From positions 96,084,449 to 96,148,448 of the forward strand of contig NC_082596.1 of assembly GCF_030936135.1 (NCBI RefSeq): a stretch of 64,000 bases of DNA, in the 5' to 3' direction. Shown in pieces: positions 14,201-25,129 of the stretch (within the stretch, counting starts at the first letter, position 1; the number at the start of each line of letters is the position of its first letter). The notes beneath the pieces are model-generated. The model did no database searches, was not told where the DNA came from, and worked only from the letters and a program-made list of their open reading frames with translations. Source of the stretch: Gavia stellata. Its lineage: Eukaryota; Chordata; Aves; Gaviiformes; Gaviidae. The translations under genes were made by a program, and so were the position numbers.

Positions 14201-17200
14201 TGTTTGTTTCTGTGAGGAAAGTTTTCAGCCTTGTCAGAAGTACTATCTAAAGATTTTGTGTGTTAAGCAGACATATAATTTGTGCCAAAAATGCAGTGCA
14301 CTGATATGTTTATACTGTACATATTTATGTTCCAAATATCCTCTGTTGATGTTAACTTAATGCAATAATTTTTGGGGTTTACTGGTCACAATAATTGGCT
14401 AAATTATGGATTAGCTAACGTAGCTCTCCTCAACTAGTGCAAAAATAATTAGCTGCATGTAATCTTAGAGAGCTATAGCATCTAGAAGTAATTGAATACA
14501 ACATACCATGTCCTTTTTTAAAGGAACATCTTTAAAGTGATTTTTATAAGCTAATTATAAGTAATTATGAATGGAAAGCTGTAGCAGAATCAAACTACTA
14601 GTGTCATTAAAAAGTTCTAGCTGTTTGAGTCCCACGTAGAAGGACAACGTGAAATTTAAAAGAATGTAAGAATACTCTTTGTGCACATATTCCCCCTGTG
14701 GTATGGGGTAGAAATTGCTAGTAAAAGATACTAATTAAATTAGCTGATTTAGTTTGTATTGACAGAAAGGATAATTTCCATTGTGGAAAAAGGCTACGGA
14801 TTGTTCGGGTAGAAACCATCATTTTAATCTTCTGTTTTTCTTCTTTATAGCCCCCTAGAAAAGCATCTAAAAGAGAAAAATCTAAAAAGATGACTTCCAA
14901 AACCAAGAAAGCTGTGAAGGGTGCGAATGTCAAGAAGGCAGATAGCAGTACTACTAAAAAAAATCAGAACAGTTCTAGAAAAGGTAAATGCTTTAAATCT
15001 TTCCTCATAGGTTGTCTCGTAGCTTAACTGGGATGCTTATTAGAAAGCAAGCTTTTGCACCTAATTGCGAAAGAAAATACTGTTGGCTTGCTCCTTGATG
15101 TTTCTTTCCTTGGAACAGTAACTAAAAAAAAACCATGCTTGGTTTGGGTATACTTTATGTAATTTTATTTGCATATAAACTGAGGGTATCAGCCTAGTTC
15201 TCCCTTCTGCTGGGAAGAATGTTAGTGAAATTCTTTTGGTGCCTCTGTAGTGACTTCATGTGAATCTTATAATTGATCCAGTAGTATATATCCCACTGTG
15301 TATGCCTTTTGTTCAGCAGCTTGATGTGGTTTTTGTTAACATAGATATGAGTTCTACGTGCTTCCTGTTGCTATTGGTTTTCTCATATCTGACAATATGC
15401 ATAAGAGGTATACATACATTGAGTTCCTTAATACCAGTGTAAAGATGGCAGCAGTACAGGTGGTGACAGACTGATTTGTTTCTAAGCAGCTTTGCAGAAA
15501 AGGACCCGGGTAGGGGCAGATGGTTCTTGCAGACGATGAGCTGAACCCAATTCAGCAGCGTGCCCTTATGATAAAGAATGCTGACTGCCCTCTGGGCTGT
15601 TTCAGCAAGCGTGCAGCCAGCAGGTTGAGGGAAGTGGTTATTACCCGCTACCCAGCACTTGTGAGCCTGCCTCGGGAGTGCTGGGTCCAGCTTTGGGGTC
15701 CCTGCTGCAAGAGAGGCATGGACGTAGCGGAGCGAGTCCAGCGGAGGGCCACCAAGATGTCCCTGGGGCTGGAGCACACGATGTGGGAGGGGAGGCAGAG
15801 AGAGACGGGCTTGTTCAGCCTTAAGAAGAGATGGATAAAGGGGGATCGTGCTGCAGTCTGCAACTACCAAATGGGAGAGGATGGGGAAGGCAGGGCCAGG
15901 CTCTGCTTGGAGGTGCACGGTGAGAGGATGGGAGGCAACAGGCACAAGCTGCCACCAGAGAAATGGCAATTGCATGTTAGGGGAAGGAGATCTTCACCAT
16001 GAGGGTGGTCACACAGAAAGAGGGCCTGGAGCAGTTGTGGAATCCCTGTTGCTGGAGATGTTCAGAACTCAACTGGGCAGGGCCCCGAGCAACCAGCTCC
16101 ACGTTGGCCCTGTTCTGAGTAGGGGCTTAAACCAAGTGATCTCTGGAGATGCTTTCCCACCTTAAATTCTCTGGCACTCTGCGAGATAACAGCCACATCT
16201 GTGTCACAATTTAGTATGAGTTATTAATGCAGTATATATCCATACTGCGAACATACTCCATTTAATGCCAGCATTGGCATACGCATGCTATAGCACAGAC
16301 ATCAATTCAGTTCAATTACCCTACTTGTCAGTTTATTAAGAAAAGGAATGGTTAAACTCATAGGCGTAGAATTATGTTAAACTTCTTTCATAGCCTTATT
16401 TCTCAGCAGAGTAAATTGGCCTGTGCTGAACTCAATGTCTTTTCAGATTGGCTACTGGCAGTACTAATGTGTGTCTGTACATGCTTTATTTTGTCATCAA
16501 CATAGATGCATTAAAAAAATTAAAAATGGTTAGATATGTGTTTTGCATATATGTTATGTAATATATCCATAACTTCTTCTTTACTCCTACTGCATTTCTG
16601 GTTTGAGTGTATGCTCACAGTACAAAAATCAAGTTGTTAAGTAGGTCTTTCTGTAAGCTCATTATCTAGATTGTTTGGTATCTGCTCTGAGTTTTCTCTT
16701 CTTGGTAGTAGAGGAACTGAGTGGATGGTCGTTCAGTCTATTTTTTTTTTTGCTGCTGGAAAAGATTGTAGGAGTGTCCTGTGCCTCTTCACTTCCTTTA
16801 TGATTCTCTTCATTTGTTGTCATGGTGTTTTTGATAGCACGTTCAGTAATACAGCATTGCAAAATTACAAGATCCTAGTGGGCAGCACTGCTGGGGGCGG
16901 GGCGGGGGGGGGAGTCCAAACTCCTTTTTAAAGCAAATAAGTACTTCTTTTAGGGCCATAATACCTCAACTTAGAATTGCTGTAATAAACCTTTTTTACT
17001 TTGATAGATTAATTTAATCTGTCCCATACTTTCTAGAGTACATAATGATTTGTAAACTGATTGTTCGTCAACAATGATGCAGATTCAGAAATAAATGTAG
17101 TACTGATAGCATTAGCTTTGTTTTTAAATGGATGATCTGGCAAGATGCCTATTTTAAGGGATAACATCTGCATGAGATGTTTGGGGAAAGTTCTGATGGC

Positions 17201-19744
17201 TTCTGTTTTGGAAGAATAAAGCAGACATTGAAAATCTTTTACTACAATTCAAATTATTCTTTATATTTAGAAAGTGAGTCTGAGGATAGTTCAGATGATG
17301 AACCTTTAATTAAAAAGCTGAAGAAACCACCCACAGATGAAGAACTTAAGGAAACTGTCAAGAACTTGTTGGCCAATGCAAACTTGGAGGAGGTCACTAT
17401 GAAACAAATTTGCAAGGAGGTAAGCAAATGCGATTTTGCAATCTCTTAGGCAGTGCGTTATCTGTGAACTGACTTTTGTCATTGTTTCAGAAATGAAGGC
17501 TTGCACAATGGTTCAGAAACAAAGTAGTTTTGCATTGATTTATTTACTTGCCAACAGCTATAAGGAGAGCTTTAATCTTAAGATATGCAACACTGATACC
17601 CAACATTAGACAGGAAATCTCCAAAGAAAAATTAGCTACAAAGAAAGTAACAGTATAACCTCCAAAACAACTGCCATGTATTAAAGTGAAAATATTTGAG
17701 ATGTTGAGACTGTGCAGCAGCTTGCTACTGTCAAAAGGAGGGAGGGCTGTGTCCTGCTCTCTGTACATCTCTGTGGCTAGCCTTGCTCTCATTCTTCATA
17801 TGTTCTCCTTACGAGTTCATTCGACTCTCATCTATCAGCAAAGAATGAATAGTTCTCAGCTTAGTTAGTGAGTTGAATCAGTTCAGCAAGGAACTCATTG
17901 ATTGTCAGGACAGGTGGCAGGAAGGGACCTTGTGGCAGGAAAAGGGAGAAGTGGGCAAAAGTGACCAAAACACAGACAATGCTGTTACCTTGCCATTTTC
18001 TACAGTCAGTGAACTCACATGTTTGTTTTCCTGGTACTTCCAAGAAGTTGTCTTGAAAAAATTAAACCAGAAGTGAGTCTTATGAGAAAACTGTATGTTT
18101 ATATTCTGTACAAACTTTCTGTCATGCTTACAGTCATTCTAGAAGTCTGAAATTTGGTATACTGAAATAAAATATTCTGCATTGGTTGTCAGTGTTGGCA
18201 TCTGTTTTTTGTTTGTTTGGTCCTCTCCCACCCAGTTAACCAAAGCATAGTTGTAGACTAGCACTCAAATATGTTGACTTTTCTATTAGTCACTTGAAAG
18301 GATCACGATTTTACTTATTAGTAAAAAATAAATAAGCCTTGGGATTTGATATTTGGTTAGCTTCCTACACTAATGCAGGGGTATCTGACTGCTTAGAGAG
18401 CATGTAAGACAAAGATTGGAGAATTCTTATTTGCCTGACGTGGCAAGCTAGGCATTCCAATTTGTTGATGTGAAAAATTATAGTACCGGTTTAGTCAGTG
18501 ACCAAACATGAAAAAATACATGTATTTAAATATTTATGTGGTCAAAATAAGGTCGGGAAAATAAGCTTGTCACTTTCCATAATTAACAGGGTATTTTGGC
18601 AGTTGTAATACTGGAAGTACTACACTAATTTTTGCCCTAATTTCATTTAAGCTCCTTCTATTCATACAATACCTTGAACAAAAGTAATTGGAGGTTTGTT
18701 TTGTGTTTTTACTTTTTTTTTTTTTTAGGTGTATGAAAAGTATCCTAGTTATGATTTATCTGACAGGAAAGACTTCATTAAAAAAACAGTCAAAGAGGTA
18801 AAGACTTTATCATTTAGAAAACATTCTGGGTTGTTTTTTTTTTTTCTTCAGCTTATTAGAAAGTGGCATGGTATCCTGTTACACTAGTTTTAATAGCCTC
18901 CTGTATAGTACTGGAAGTTTAGACTCTGGCTCTGATTTATTTTTATTTTTTTTTTTTTGTTCTTTTGTATCCATCTTTCAAAAATAACCGCTTCAGATTC
19001 TATTTTCTTAGCACGCCACTACTAGTCTTATGAATTTCTTTGGTAAGCAGAACTAAAATTAAAGCTATCATCATTTTTGATTACTTTTACTCTCTGGAAG
19101 CTGTGCATTTGCTTTAAATTATGGCCTTGGCTGCAAGGTGCCCTATAATTCATGCACGACCACATACATTTGTAGGTGACGATGCATGAGTTTCTATAAG
19201 CTCTGCAGACCTGCAAGCTCTGGCAATGAGAGGAGGCAAAAGAGGATAAAGATAGCTTTTCTCTGTATGTGCTCCTGGTAGCACAGTTATAATGTTGCCT
19301 TTGAGTTTGCTGCACTGAAGATTACGCCTGATCAAATGTTCTTATGACAAAGGGTATATTGTCCGGTCTGTGGTTGGTAATTTGTAAGAAAATTTTCAAG
19401 TTCAATTACTTTTGCTTGCCCCAAAACTAAAAATGGAACTAGAGAAGTGAGGTTCACTTAATGGAGCTAACAATGTAACTTTTCTTTCTCTTGTGGCTTC
19501 ATTTGCAGATGTTGATATACGGCTATCTAGAAATCGTTATGTCTATGTGCTGTGCATACATGTGTCACTATTAGCAAAGGCATAAGAGAGCAATTTGTCT
19601 GCTGTAGGGATGTTCTTGGTTTTTTGTGATAGCAAAAGTAGAGTGTATTTTCTTGATAGTCTGATGCAAAAGGAGAGGCTATATATAACTGGATTGAGAG
19701 AAAGGAGAAAACTAATACACTTCTCATTTCAGTTGATTTCATGA
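2124..19744 (+). CDS. DEK: DEK proto-oncogene chromatin protein, 10 coding exons
   Basis: DEK is an abundant nuclear protein that binds DNA and histones, introduces supercoils and acts in chromatin organisation, splicing and repair. The coding exons are 2124-2253, 4018-4119, 4629-4738, 7403-7497, 10280-10400, 11571-11753, 14851-14983, 17271-17419, 18729-18797 and 19733-19744. Together they make 1104 nt, or 367 aa (human about 375), with every phase matching. The order is: acidic N-terminus ending in a Glu run (about 30-43), pseudo-SAP/SAP DNA-binding core (about 60-186, including KKKTDELRNLHKLLYNRPGT and the SAP helices of LKSICEVLDLERSGVNSELV), a Lys/Ser/Glu-rich NLS and CK2-type acidic tract, a second basic linker, and the C-terminal DEK_C fold (about 300-367). 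The first 25 residues do not align obviously with the human protein; the rest is nearly collinear. The start ATG has A at -3. The introns are AT-rich; intron 8 carries a CR1 copy. Confidence 0.96.
3811..3930 (+). repeat. Possible ancient MIR-like SINE remnant
   Basis: In DEK intron 2, the segment beginning GTGGTTAAGAGC and running through a CT/AG-rich stretch recalls the start of a MIR-type tRNA SINE. The match is short and fades quickly, so this is a weak call. Confidence 0.25.
4018..4119 (+). CDS. DEK: DEK coding exon 2 (start of DNA-binding core)
   Basis: Acceptor TTTTGCAG, donor GTAAAC. Encodes EKSLIVEGKREKKKVDRL and the conserved MQVSSLQKEPFTI stretch that opens the pseudo-SAP region. 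Phase 1 at both ends. Confidence 0.95.
4629..4738 (+). CDS. DEK: DEK coding exon 3 (pseudo-SAP domain)
   Basis: Acceptor GTTTCAG, donor GTAAGA. Encodes GKGQKLCEIERIQFFLSKKK followed by TDELRNLHKLLYNRPGT, almost identical to the mammalian protein. Enters in phase 1 and leaves in phase 0. Confidence 0.96.
7403..7497 (+). CDS. DEK: DEK coding exon 4 (SAP linker)
   Basis: Acceptor TTCTAG, donor GTAATG. Encodes VASLKKNVGQFSGFPFEKGS and the following basic KKKEEMLK helix. Ends in phase 2. Confidence 0.95.
10280..10400 (+). CDS. DEK: DEK coding exon 5 (SAP domain)
   Basis: A long pyrimidine tract and CTCCAG acceptor; donor GTGAGA. Encodes FRNAMLKSICEVLDLERSG and NSELVTRILNFLMHPK, the helix-loop-helix of the SAP DNA-binding motif. 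Confidence 0.96.
11571..11753 (+). CDS. DEK: DEK coding exon 6 (NLS and CK2-type acidic tract)
   Basis: Acceptor TCTCTCAG, donor GTAATG, phase 0 at both ends. Encodes a Lys-rich stretch with AKRTKCPEILSDESSSEEDE, then alternating Lys and Ser/Glu/Asp runs. Serines before acidic residues fit the CK2 sites known in DEK. Confidence 0.95.
14851..14983 (+). CDS. DEK: DEK coding exon 7 (basic linker)
   Basis: Acceptor TTTATAG, donor GTAAAT. Encodes a Lys/Ser/Thr-rich disordered linker ending in VKKADSSTTKKNQNSSRK. The second half is highly conserved with human DEK, the first half less so. Confidence 0.94.
15486..16185 (+). mobile_element. Degenerate CR1 LINE 3' fragment (copy A), DEK intron 7-8 interval
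   Basis: The plus strand reads through the end of the CR1 reverse-transcriptase ORF: GCAGCTTTGCAGAAAAGGAC, then a frame with [16 protein letters not shown] and GLFSLKKRWIKGDRA. These correspond to [13 protein letters not shown] and [15 protein letters not shown] in the intact-looking CR1 at 47 kb. The 3' edge resembles a CR1 tail (CTTTCCCACCTTAAATTCT). The coding part is broken, so it is a dead fragment. It is nearly identical to copy B at 23418. It lies between the DEK exons at 14851-14983 and 17271-17419, sense to DEK. Confidence 0.8.
16893..16912 (+). other. G-rich run with quadruplex potential
   Basis: G5-C-G4-C-G9 in the intron before DEK exon 17271-17419, on the sense strand. The runs are long enough for a four-tract G-quadruplex. 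No function can be assigned. Confidence 0.4.
17271..17419 (+). CDS. DEK: DEK coding exon 8 (C-terminal domain, first part)
   Basis: Acceptor TATTTAG, donor GTAAGC. Encodes the acidic ESESEDSSDDEPLIKKLKK lead and the first helices of the DEK_C fold (TDEELKETVKNLL, ANLEEVTMKQICKE). Residues about 292-341. Confidence 0.96.
18729..18797 (+). CDS. DEK: DEK coding exon 9 (C-terminal domain, second part)
   Basis: Acceptor after a run of T; donor GTAAAG. The 23 codons VYEKYPSYDLSDRKDFIKKT plus VKE complete the winged-helix-like DEK_C domain up to the last four codons. Confidence 0.96.
19733..19744 (+). CDS. DEK: DEK terminal coding exon (LIS and stop)
   Basis: Only 12 coding nt: TTG ATT TCA TGA after the acceptor CTCATTTCAG. 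This reproduces the Leu-Ile-Ser end of vertebrate DEK exactly and restores the frame from the previous phase-0 exon. It is too short for ORF finders. The rest of the exon is 3'UTR. Confidence 0.9.
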   Translation: MIS

Positions 19745-20797
19745 TCTGATTTGACTGTGGGAAATGAAGATTCCTGGTTTTATGTTCCCATGGATTTGAA
19801 GATCTGATAGGCACCAGCAAAAGGAATGTGTCTTACCCTTGTGGTATTTAGTCAGAGCTGATTCTGCTGATCTAATGTTAAGAGTGTTGATGTAAATTGC
19901 TTTGTGTATCTTTTTTTAAAAAAACAAAACAAAACTGCATTTGATGCAGTTTTTAGTTGAACATACTTAAGTTTCGTGCATGGCAATAAATGTTCCCTTT
20001 TTTATAGTTTTTGTACATTTTCAATTGCTTTGTATAACTAGATTCATTAGAACCATCGTAGCTTTTTAGTGTGGATTACTAGCTTGCAGGAGATTTTAAA
20101 ATCAAGTAAGATGAAAGCTGCTTATCTGCACATACACATGCAGAGACTGGAATATTGCAGTATTGGTTATAAAGATATTTTGAATACATATCCATTCTGA
20201 AAATAACAAGAGTTAGTCACATGTTAATGTCTTTTATATTCTGATACATTCTACAGATGCAGAATTATTCTAAATCTAAATTACTGTCTTGCATGTGTAG
20301 GCACTGAGAGAACTGTCAAAGCATGGTAACTAATTGGCATATAGATGTTATTTTTGTACTTTTAAAAGGCTTTCTGTTGTGTATATAAAGTTATTTCAGA
20401 TTTCTTTTGTGCAAATCAGTTTTTTAATCTTGTTATCTTAGGATTTATGACATGAAATGTCAGCGTTCAGCAGTGAGGCTGTGATGAAAAGCGGTATGCA
20501 GAAGTTTCATGAAACTACAAACGAGTTGAGGTTTTACGATGTTTGTCCCATCTGACCTTGTACAGAAACTAAACTGTAGTTTTATACTTAAGCTTTTCAA
20601 CGTTTAACTTTGTACAAAAGACTACAGATACATTTGTTTCAATGGCTTGACATAGTAAATAAAATCCCTTCAAAGGCTATAGGAAAACTACTGAAGTTCA
20701 CTTTGCAAAAAATCTTTTACTTCAGTGTCTTGACTTGATGGCCTAGCATCTCAGAAGTGGGTATCAAAGATGTACGGCTGAGGGGCTCGATAGCTCT

Positions 20798-20819
20798 GGA
20801 AGTCCACAGTGGGACTTCC
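20798..20819 (+). other. Perfect 8-bp stem-loop in DEK 3'UTR
   Basis: GGAAGTCC and GGACTTCC are perfect inverted repeats around the loop ACAGTG, with a possible additional U-G pair at the base. It lies in the transcribed 3'UTR in a locally GC-richer patch. Confidence 0.5.
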
Positions 20820-21309
20820 GAATCGGGCAGCGCTGATGTGTGTGGTTAAGCTCTCTTCTGTATGGGGAAAGCTCTTCTGAACCTGAGCCTTGGTGCCTCA
20901 ACATGGACAATGGTACTTTTAAGCCTGCAGTCTTGAACTTTGGCCTACAGCTTCTTGGATTAAAGTGAACTGTTCACATAAATTTTTGTTGTTTAGGTTT
21001 CTGTTCTCCATACATCTTGTTGCTAATGTGGGAAGTCCTACACTTAAAATCCTGAAACTAATAGTTGCCGAAGTGTGGGCTGCCATTAATGCCATGAGCA
21101 CGGAATCCCTCCGACTGTAGTATTGCTGGAAATACAAAGCATATTTTTTTGAATTTTATTATTGTACAGTTGAGAAATAAGGGTTCATAAATGATCTAAA
21201 TTCTGAAAATGTTCAGCCAGTTAGACTATTAATCTTCACAGACTTTTCAAATTTCTGTGCGTGTACTCATTTATAATAAGGCTGAATGTAATGGGGGTTT
21301 TTTGTATTC

Positions 21310-21315
21310 AATAAA
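21310..21315 (+). terminator. DEK: Distal AATAAA poly(A) signal of DEK
   Basis: A canonical hexamer followed within about 60 nt by T-rich sequence. It is the last canonical signal in the DEK orientation before intergenic sequence with no DEK-related content. Confidence 0.5.
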
Positions 21316-21335
21316 TGTCTTTCACAAAAATGTAA

Positions 21336-24300
21336 ATCAATTTTGATGATCTAACATTTGCTTAAATGTATAGTAAAAAAAAAAAATCTATACAGAAACA
21401 AGGTTGTTGTCTTTTATCTCATCTGGTAGAAACTATTCAAGCCTGATTCAGCAGGGTTCTCTACTTTAACGATACTATTGCTGAAATTTATGTCCTCGCA
21501 CCAGGACAAGATTTTATATCTTCTGTGAGGTTGGTTTGGTTTTGTTTTCTCTGAACTATCTTAGCATAAAGAACACTTTTTAATTTGCAATTAAAAACAT
21601 CAAAAGTTTCAAGTCCTGCTTAAAAGCGGTAAGTTGCTTGTGTCAAGTTTTGTTGGGTTTTTGGATGGATTTTCTACAAATACTTGAACTGGCTTGTGAT
21701 TTTTATGTAAATATACCAGTCAGTTTTAATTATGTGGGTCGGGAAGTGTTTTTAAGATGAGTGACTCCCAATTATAAACATTTTTTTTATATTGTAAATT
21801 CTAACGAAAACTTAAAGGATAGTGTACTTCTATTTACTGTGTATACGCATTACCTGCCACTTTGGAATTGTGCAGATGGAATGGAAATTAACTCAGCATC
21901 CTTCAAATACTTTGTTTAAATCTCTTAACTACAACTTGGTGTAGTCCTCAACAGAGAAGAAACGTCTGAGCTGTTTTCCCTGCTAATCCATACCAGTCCA
22001 GCTGCAGCTGACACAAGATTCCAGTTCTTTCTACAACTGGGAGAAAGGCTGCAAGACAATACTAAAAGGTAAATAAAATGTCCTGCTTATCCTGATGTTA
22101 TTGGATTAAAAACACAGCTGATTAGGGCTCTAAATTCTGTAGAGAGATGCTCAGAAAAAAATAGGAACTGGCTAACTGGATAAAAGGTAACTGAATAAAG
22201 TGTTCAGGTGTATACCTTCCAGATGCTTAAGATTATGTCCTGACCATTGTATTCTAGAAAAATAGTCCTAACATCTTGATTTTGATTGCTTACAGTATAA
22301 TTCCTACAGTCCAGTGTATTGGTTCCTCTATTTAGTTAAGTCTTTGGTATTCAGTATTTTGGTTGGTGACCTGCAAAACCACACAAATTAACCTGAATGA
22401 CTTGCTTATATAAACAACTGTTCTTATGAATGAGCTTGGCGCTTGAGGTAACAGTGTATGGGCCCTGTAGGAGAGGGAAGGTGGAGAAGGCTAGGTGGGG
22501 AAGGGGAAGAGTAGAAATTTTGAGTGAAGAGAGGTTGTGTGTATTTAGGAAAAGAGCTGAGTTGGAGTTATGGGGTAACCCATGGTACACTGCTCAGGCA
22601 TGTCTAACCAAGGCAAAATGAGGAATACACAACTTTAAGTGCCATCCCACTTTTTTCCAGAAGCTCTAGACTAATAGCCTTCTTGGACCTGAGGGGGCTG
22701 CTTATAGCATCTGTGTTCTTTCTGCATTATCCTGTTACAAGGCATATGACAAAGCAAGATCTATGAATGTCTGGGTTTAGATTAGCCACCACTAAGCTGG
22801 ACTTAAACCTTACTGGAATCACCGTGCTGACTGCCAGGGGCATTATTTGGCCAGATTAAGCACTGGACTCCAAAAGGGTGGTTTTTATTAGTTTTGTTGC
22901 TGTTTCAGACAGAGAGTGGCTCATCATCACTTGGGAAGATCTATTTATTCCTTTTCGAAATCAGAAAGTTGACTATAATCAAGTAGCTTCGACTGACCTA
23001 GATGAAAATGTTCCTGAAGTGACTTCTGGTGATTGTTGTTATTATTTTAGTTCCCATTATTTAGGGAGAGCAGTGGAAAATCTGTAAGGCACCAGAATAC
23101 TGTCTGAAAACTTGCAATAAGAAATTTAGTAAAATCTGTGCTTCACTTGCTGAAAAAAGTTAATACACTTGTCAGCATTCAAGATGTTTATTTTCCTTCT
23201 TCAAAGAAATGTCTCTCCTGCCTTTGAATTTGGAAATATTTATTAAAGCAAGTAGCTGGAAGTTGTAGGTCTAAAAGTTTATTCAGATGGACTGTGACTT
23301 GCAGGAGAAATAGGCTGACAGGAACCTCGTAAGTCAGCAAAAGCAAACGCAGCATCCTGCTTCTGGGATGGAATAACCCTGTACAACAGTGCAGGTGGGG
23401 ACAGCGGTTTCTTTCTAGGCAGCTTTGCAGAAAAGGACGCGGGTAGGGGCAGATGGTTCTTGCAGACGATGAGCTGAACCCAATTCAGCAGCGTGCCCTT
23501 ATGATAAAGAATGCTGACTGCCCTCTGGGCTGTTTCAGCAAGCGTGCAGCCAGCAGGTTGAGGGAAGTGGTTATTACCCGCTACCCAGCACTTGTGAGCC
23601 TGCCTCGGGAGTGCTGGGTCCAGCTTTGGGGTCCCTGCTGCAAGAGAGGCATGGACGTAGCGGAGCGAGTCCAGCGGAGGGCCACCAAGATGTCCCTGGG
23701 GCTGGAGCACACGATGTGGGAGGGGAGGCAGAGAGAGACGGGCTTGTTCAGCCTTAAGAAGAGATGGATAAAGGGGGATCGTGCTGCAGTCTGCAACTAC
23801 CAAATGGGAGAGGATGGGGAAGGCAGGACCTCTGCTTGGAGGTGCACGGTGAGAGGATGGGAGGCAACAGGCACAAGCTGCCACCAGAGAAATGGCAGTT
23901 GCATGTTAGGGGAAGGAGAGCTTCACCATGAGGGTGGTCACACAGAAAGAGGGCCTGGAGCAGTTGTGGAATCCCTGTTGCTGGAGATGTTCAGAACTCA
24001 ACTGGGCAGGGCCCCGAGCAACCAGCTCCACGTTGGCCCTGTTCTGAGTAGGGGCTTAAACCAGGTGATCTCCAGAGATCCTGTGGATAAGAGGATGGCA
24101 ATGTTATGTAACTTGCCATGCCTCTTCACCTGATCTTCTTCACTGGATGGCAGTCAGTCATAGACTTGCTACTTCACTTTTATTTCTGATCTAAGTTTTA
24201 GACAGCTGGGCTAAAAGGAAAAATAAAATCCCTCACACCAACTATTTTCTTAAAGGACTGTCATTTTTCAGGGGAGTGTGATGAAATCTACTGATTTGTA

Positions 24301-25100
24301 CTTTATTTTAAAAACAGCATTAGTATTTTGTTTCCATTTTAAAGATTGTTTTTCTTAGAATGAAGTTAACGTTTTTCAAGACCAGTGTCAGGTGTAAGTA
24401 AAACAATCTCTGGCAGGGAGTTAGCAGTAGGAGTACAAAGCAGGTCCTCAGGATACAAACTTTGAACTGCTCATCAAGTATGACAGGGTTAGGGGAATGC
24501 AGTGAATCTTCCACACAGTAACTTTCACTGGTTCAGACCTACATGTGTTACTGGTTGAAATAAACTTTCAAAAGGAGTAGGAATTTTCTTTAAGTTGCCT
24601 GCAGTCAGACTTACACTAAATAAACATCTAACCCCCCATTCAAGTACAACATAGATAAGTATTATCAGAGTTTGTCATTGTTTGTATTTTAAATGTTTTG
24701 GGTATGTAGTCAGGCTTGCACATGCTTACAGTGATCTGTGCTAGTAGGAAGCTTTTGGGACCATGATCTTGTACAGTGTTCATACTACAATTATTCAGTG
24801 AAAAGCATTAAGTGGCTCTCCGGTGATCCCCCCCCGCCTGTTTTAAGATTATGGGCAGTGCTTCTAAACAACTATCACTTTATTTTCCTTAGCCAGAGGA
24901 AGTTTAAGCTAATCTGATACAAGCTTATGAATTGCTTTGTAAACCTTTGAAGCAAAAGACACTATTACAGTATTGTCCAAATAACAGCAGAGTTAGTACT
25001 TAGAGCTCAGAGAAGGCTGTAGAGGAATTGTCTAGTGGTAGGAATATACTAAAATAAAATCTTAATATCAAATGTAACAAAAAAGGTAGGCTTAGCCATT
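21336..25100. other. Tail-to-tail interval between DEK and KDM1B
   Basis: No exon of either gene and no recognisable independent gene is visible. Contents are AT-rich single-copy-looking sequence, a CR1 fragment (copy B) and short open frames without family resemblance. The right edge is approximate because the KDM1B poly(A) site is uncertain. Confidence 0.6.
23418..24081 (+). mobile_element. Degenerate CR1 LINE 3' fragment (copy B)
   Basis: The same element type as copy A, with the same orientation and the same non-consensus features, about 7.93 kb further on. Differences seen by eye across about 600 bp are a few substitutions and one short indel (GGGCCAGG against GACC near 23828). That indel shifts the frame, so the open frame is longer here (226 aa) than in copy A (160 aa). 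The 3' end stops at CCAGAGATCC and lacks the CR1-like tail that copy A keeps. It lies in the DEK/KDM1B intergenic interval. Confidence 0.8.
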
Positions 25101-25129
25101 AGTTAAATTTAAAGAAAAAAAAACAAACA

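Larger units (their letters stand above)
19745..21335 (+). other. DEK: DEK 3'UTR with several poly(A) signals
   Basis: AT-rich non-coding sequence follows the stop codon. AATAAA hexamers lie at 19985-19990, 20658-20663 and 21310-21315. The last one, with a T-rich stretch close by, is the likeliest main end and gives a 3'UTR of about 1.6 kb. The others could give shorter mRNAs. Confidence 0.6.

Noticed and set aside
15313-15975. 220-aa minus-strand frame over CR1 copy A (and the 201-aa one over copy B)
   Set aside because: Antisense shadow of CR1 sequence; the sense strand shows the RT-related frame.
23453-24133. 226-aa plus frame over CR1 copy B as a host gene
   Set aside because: It is a degenerate CR1 RT remnant; the extra length comes from an indel that shifts the frame.
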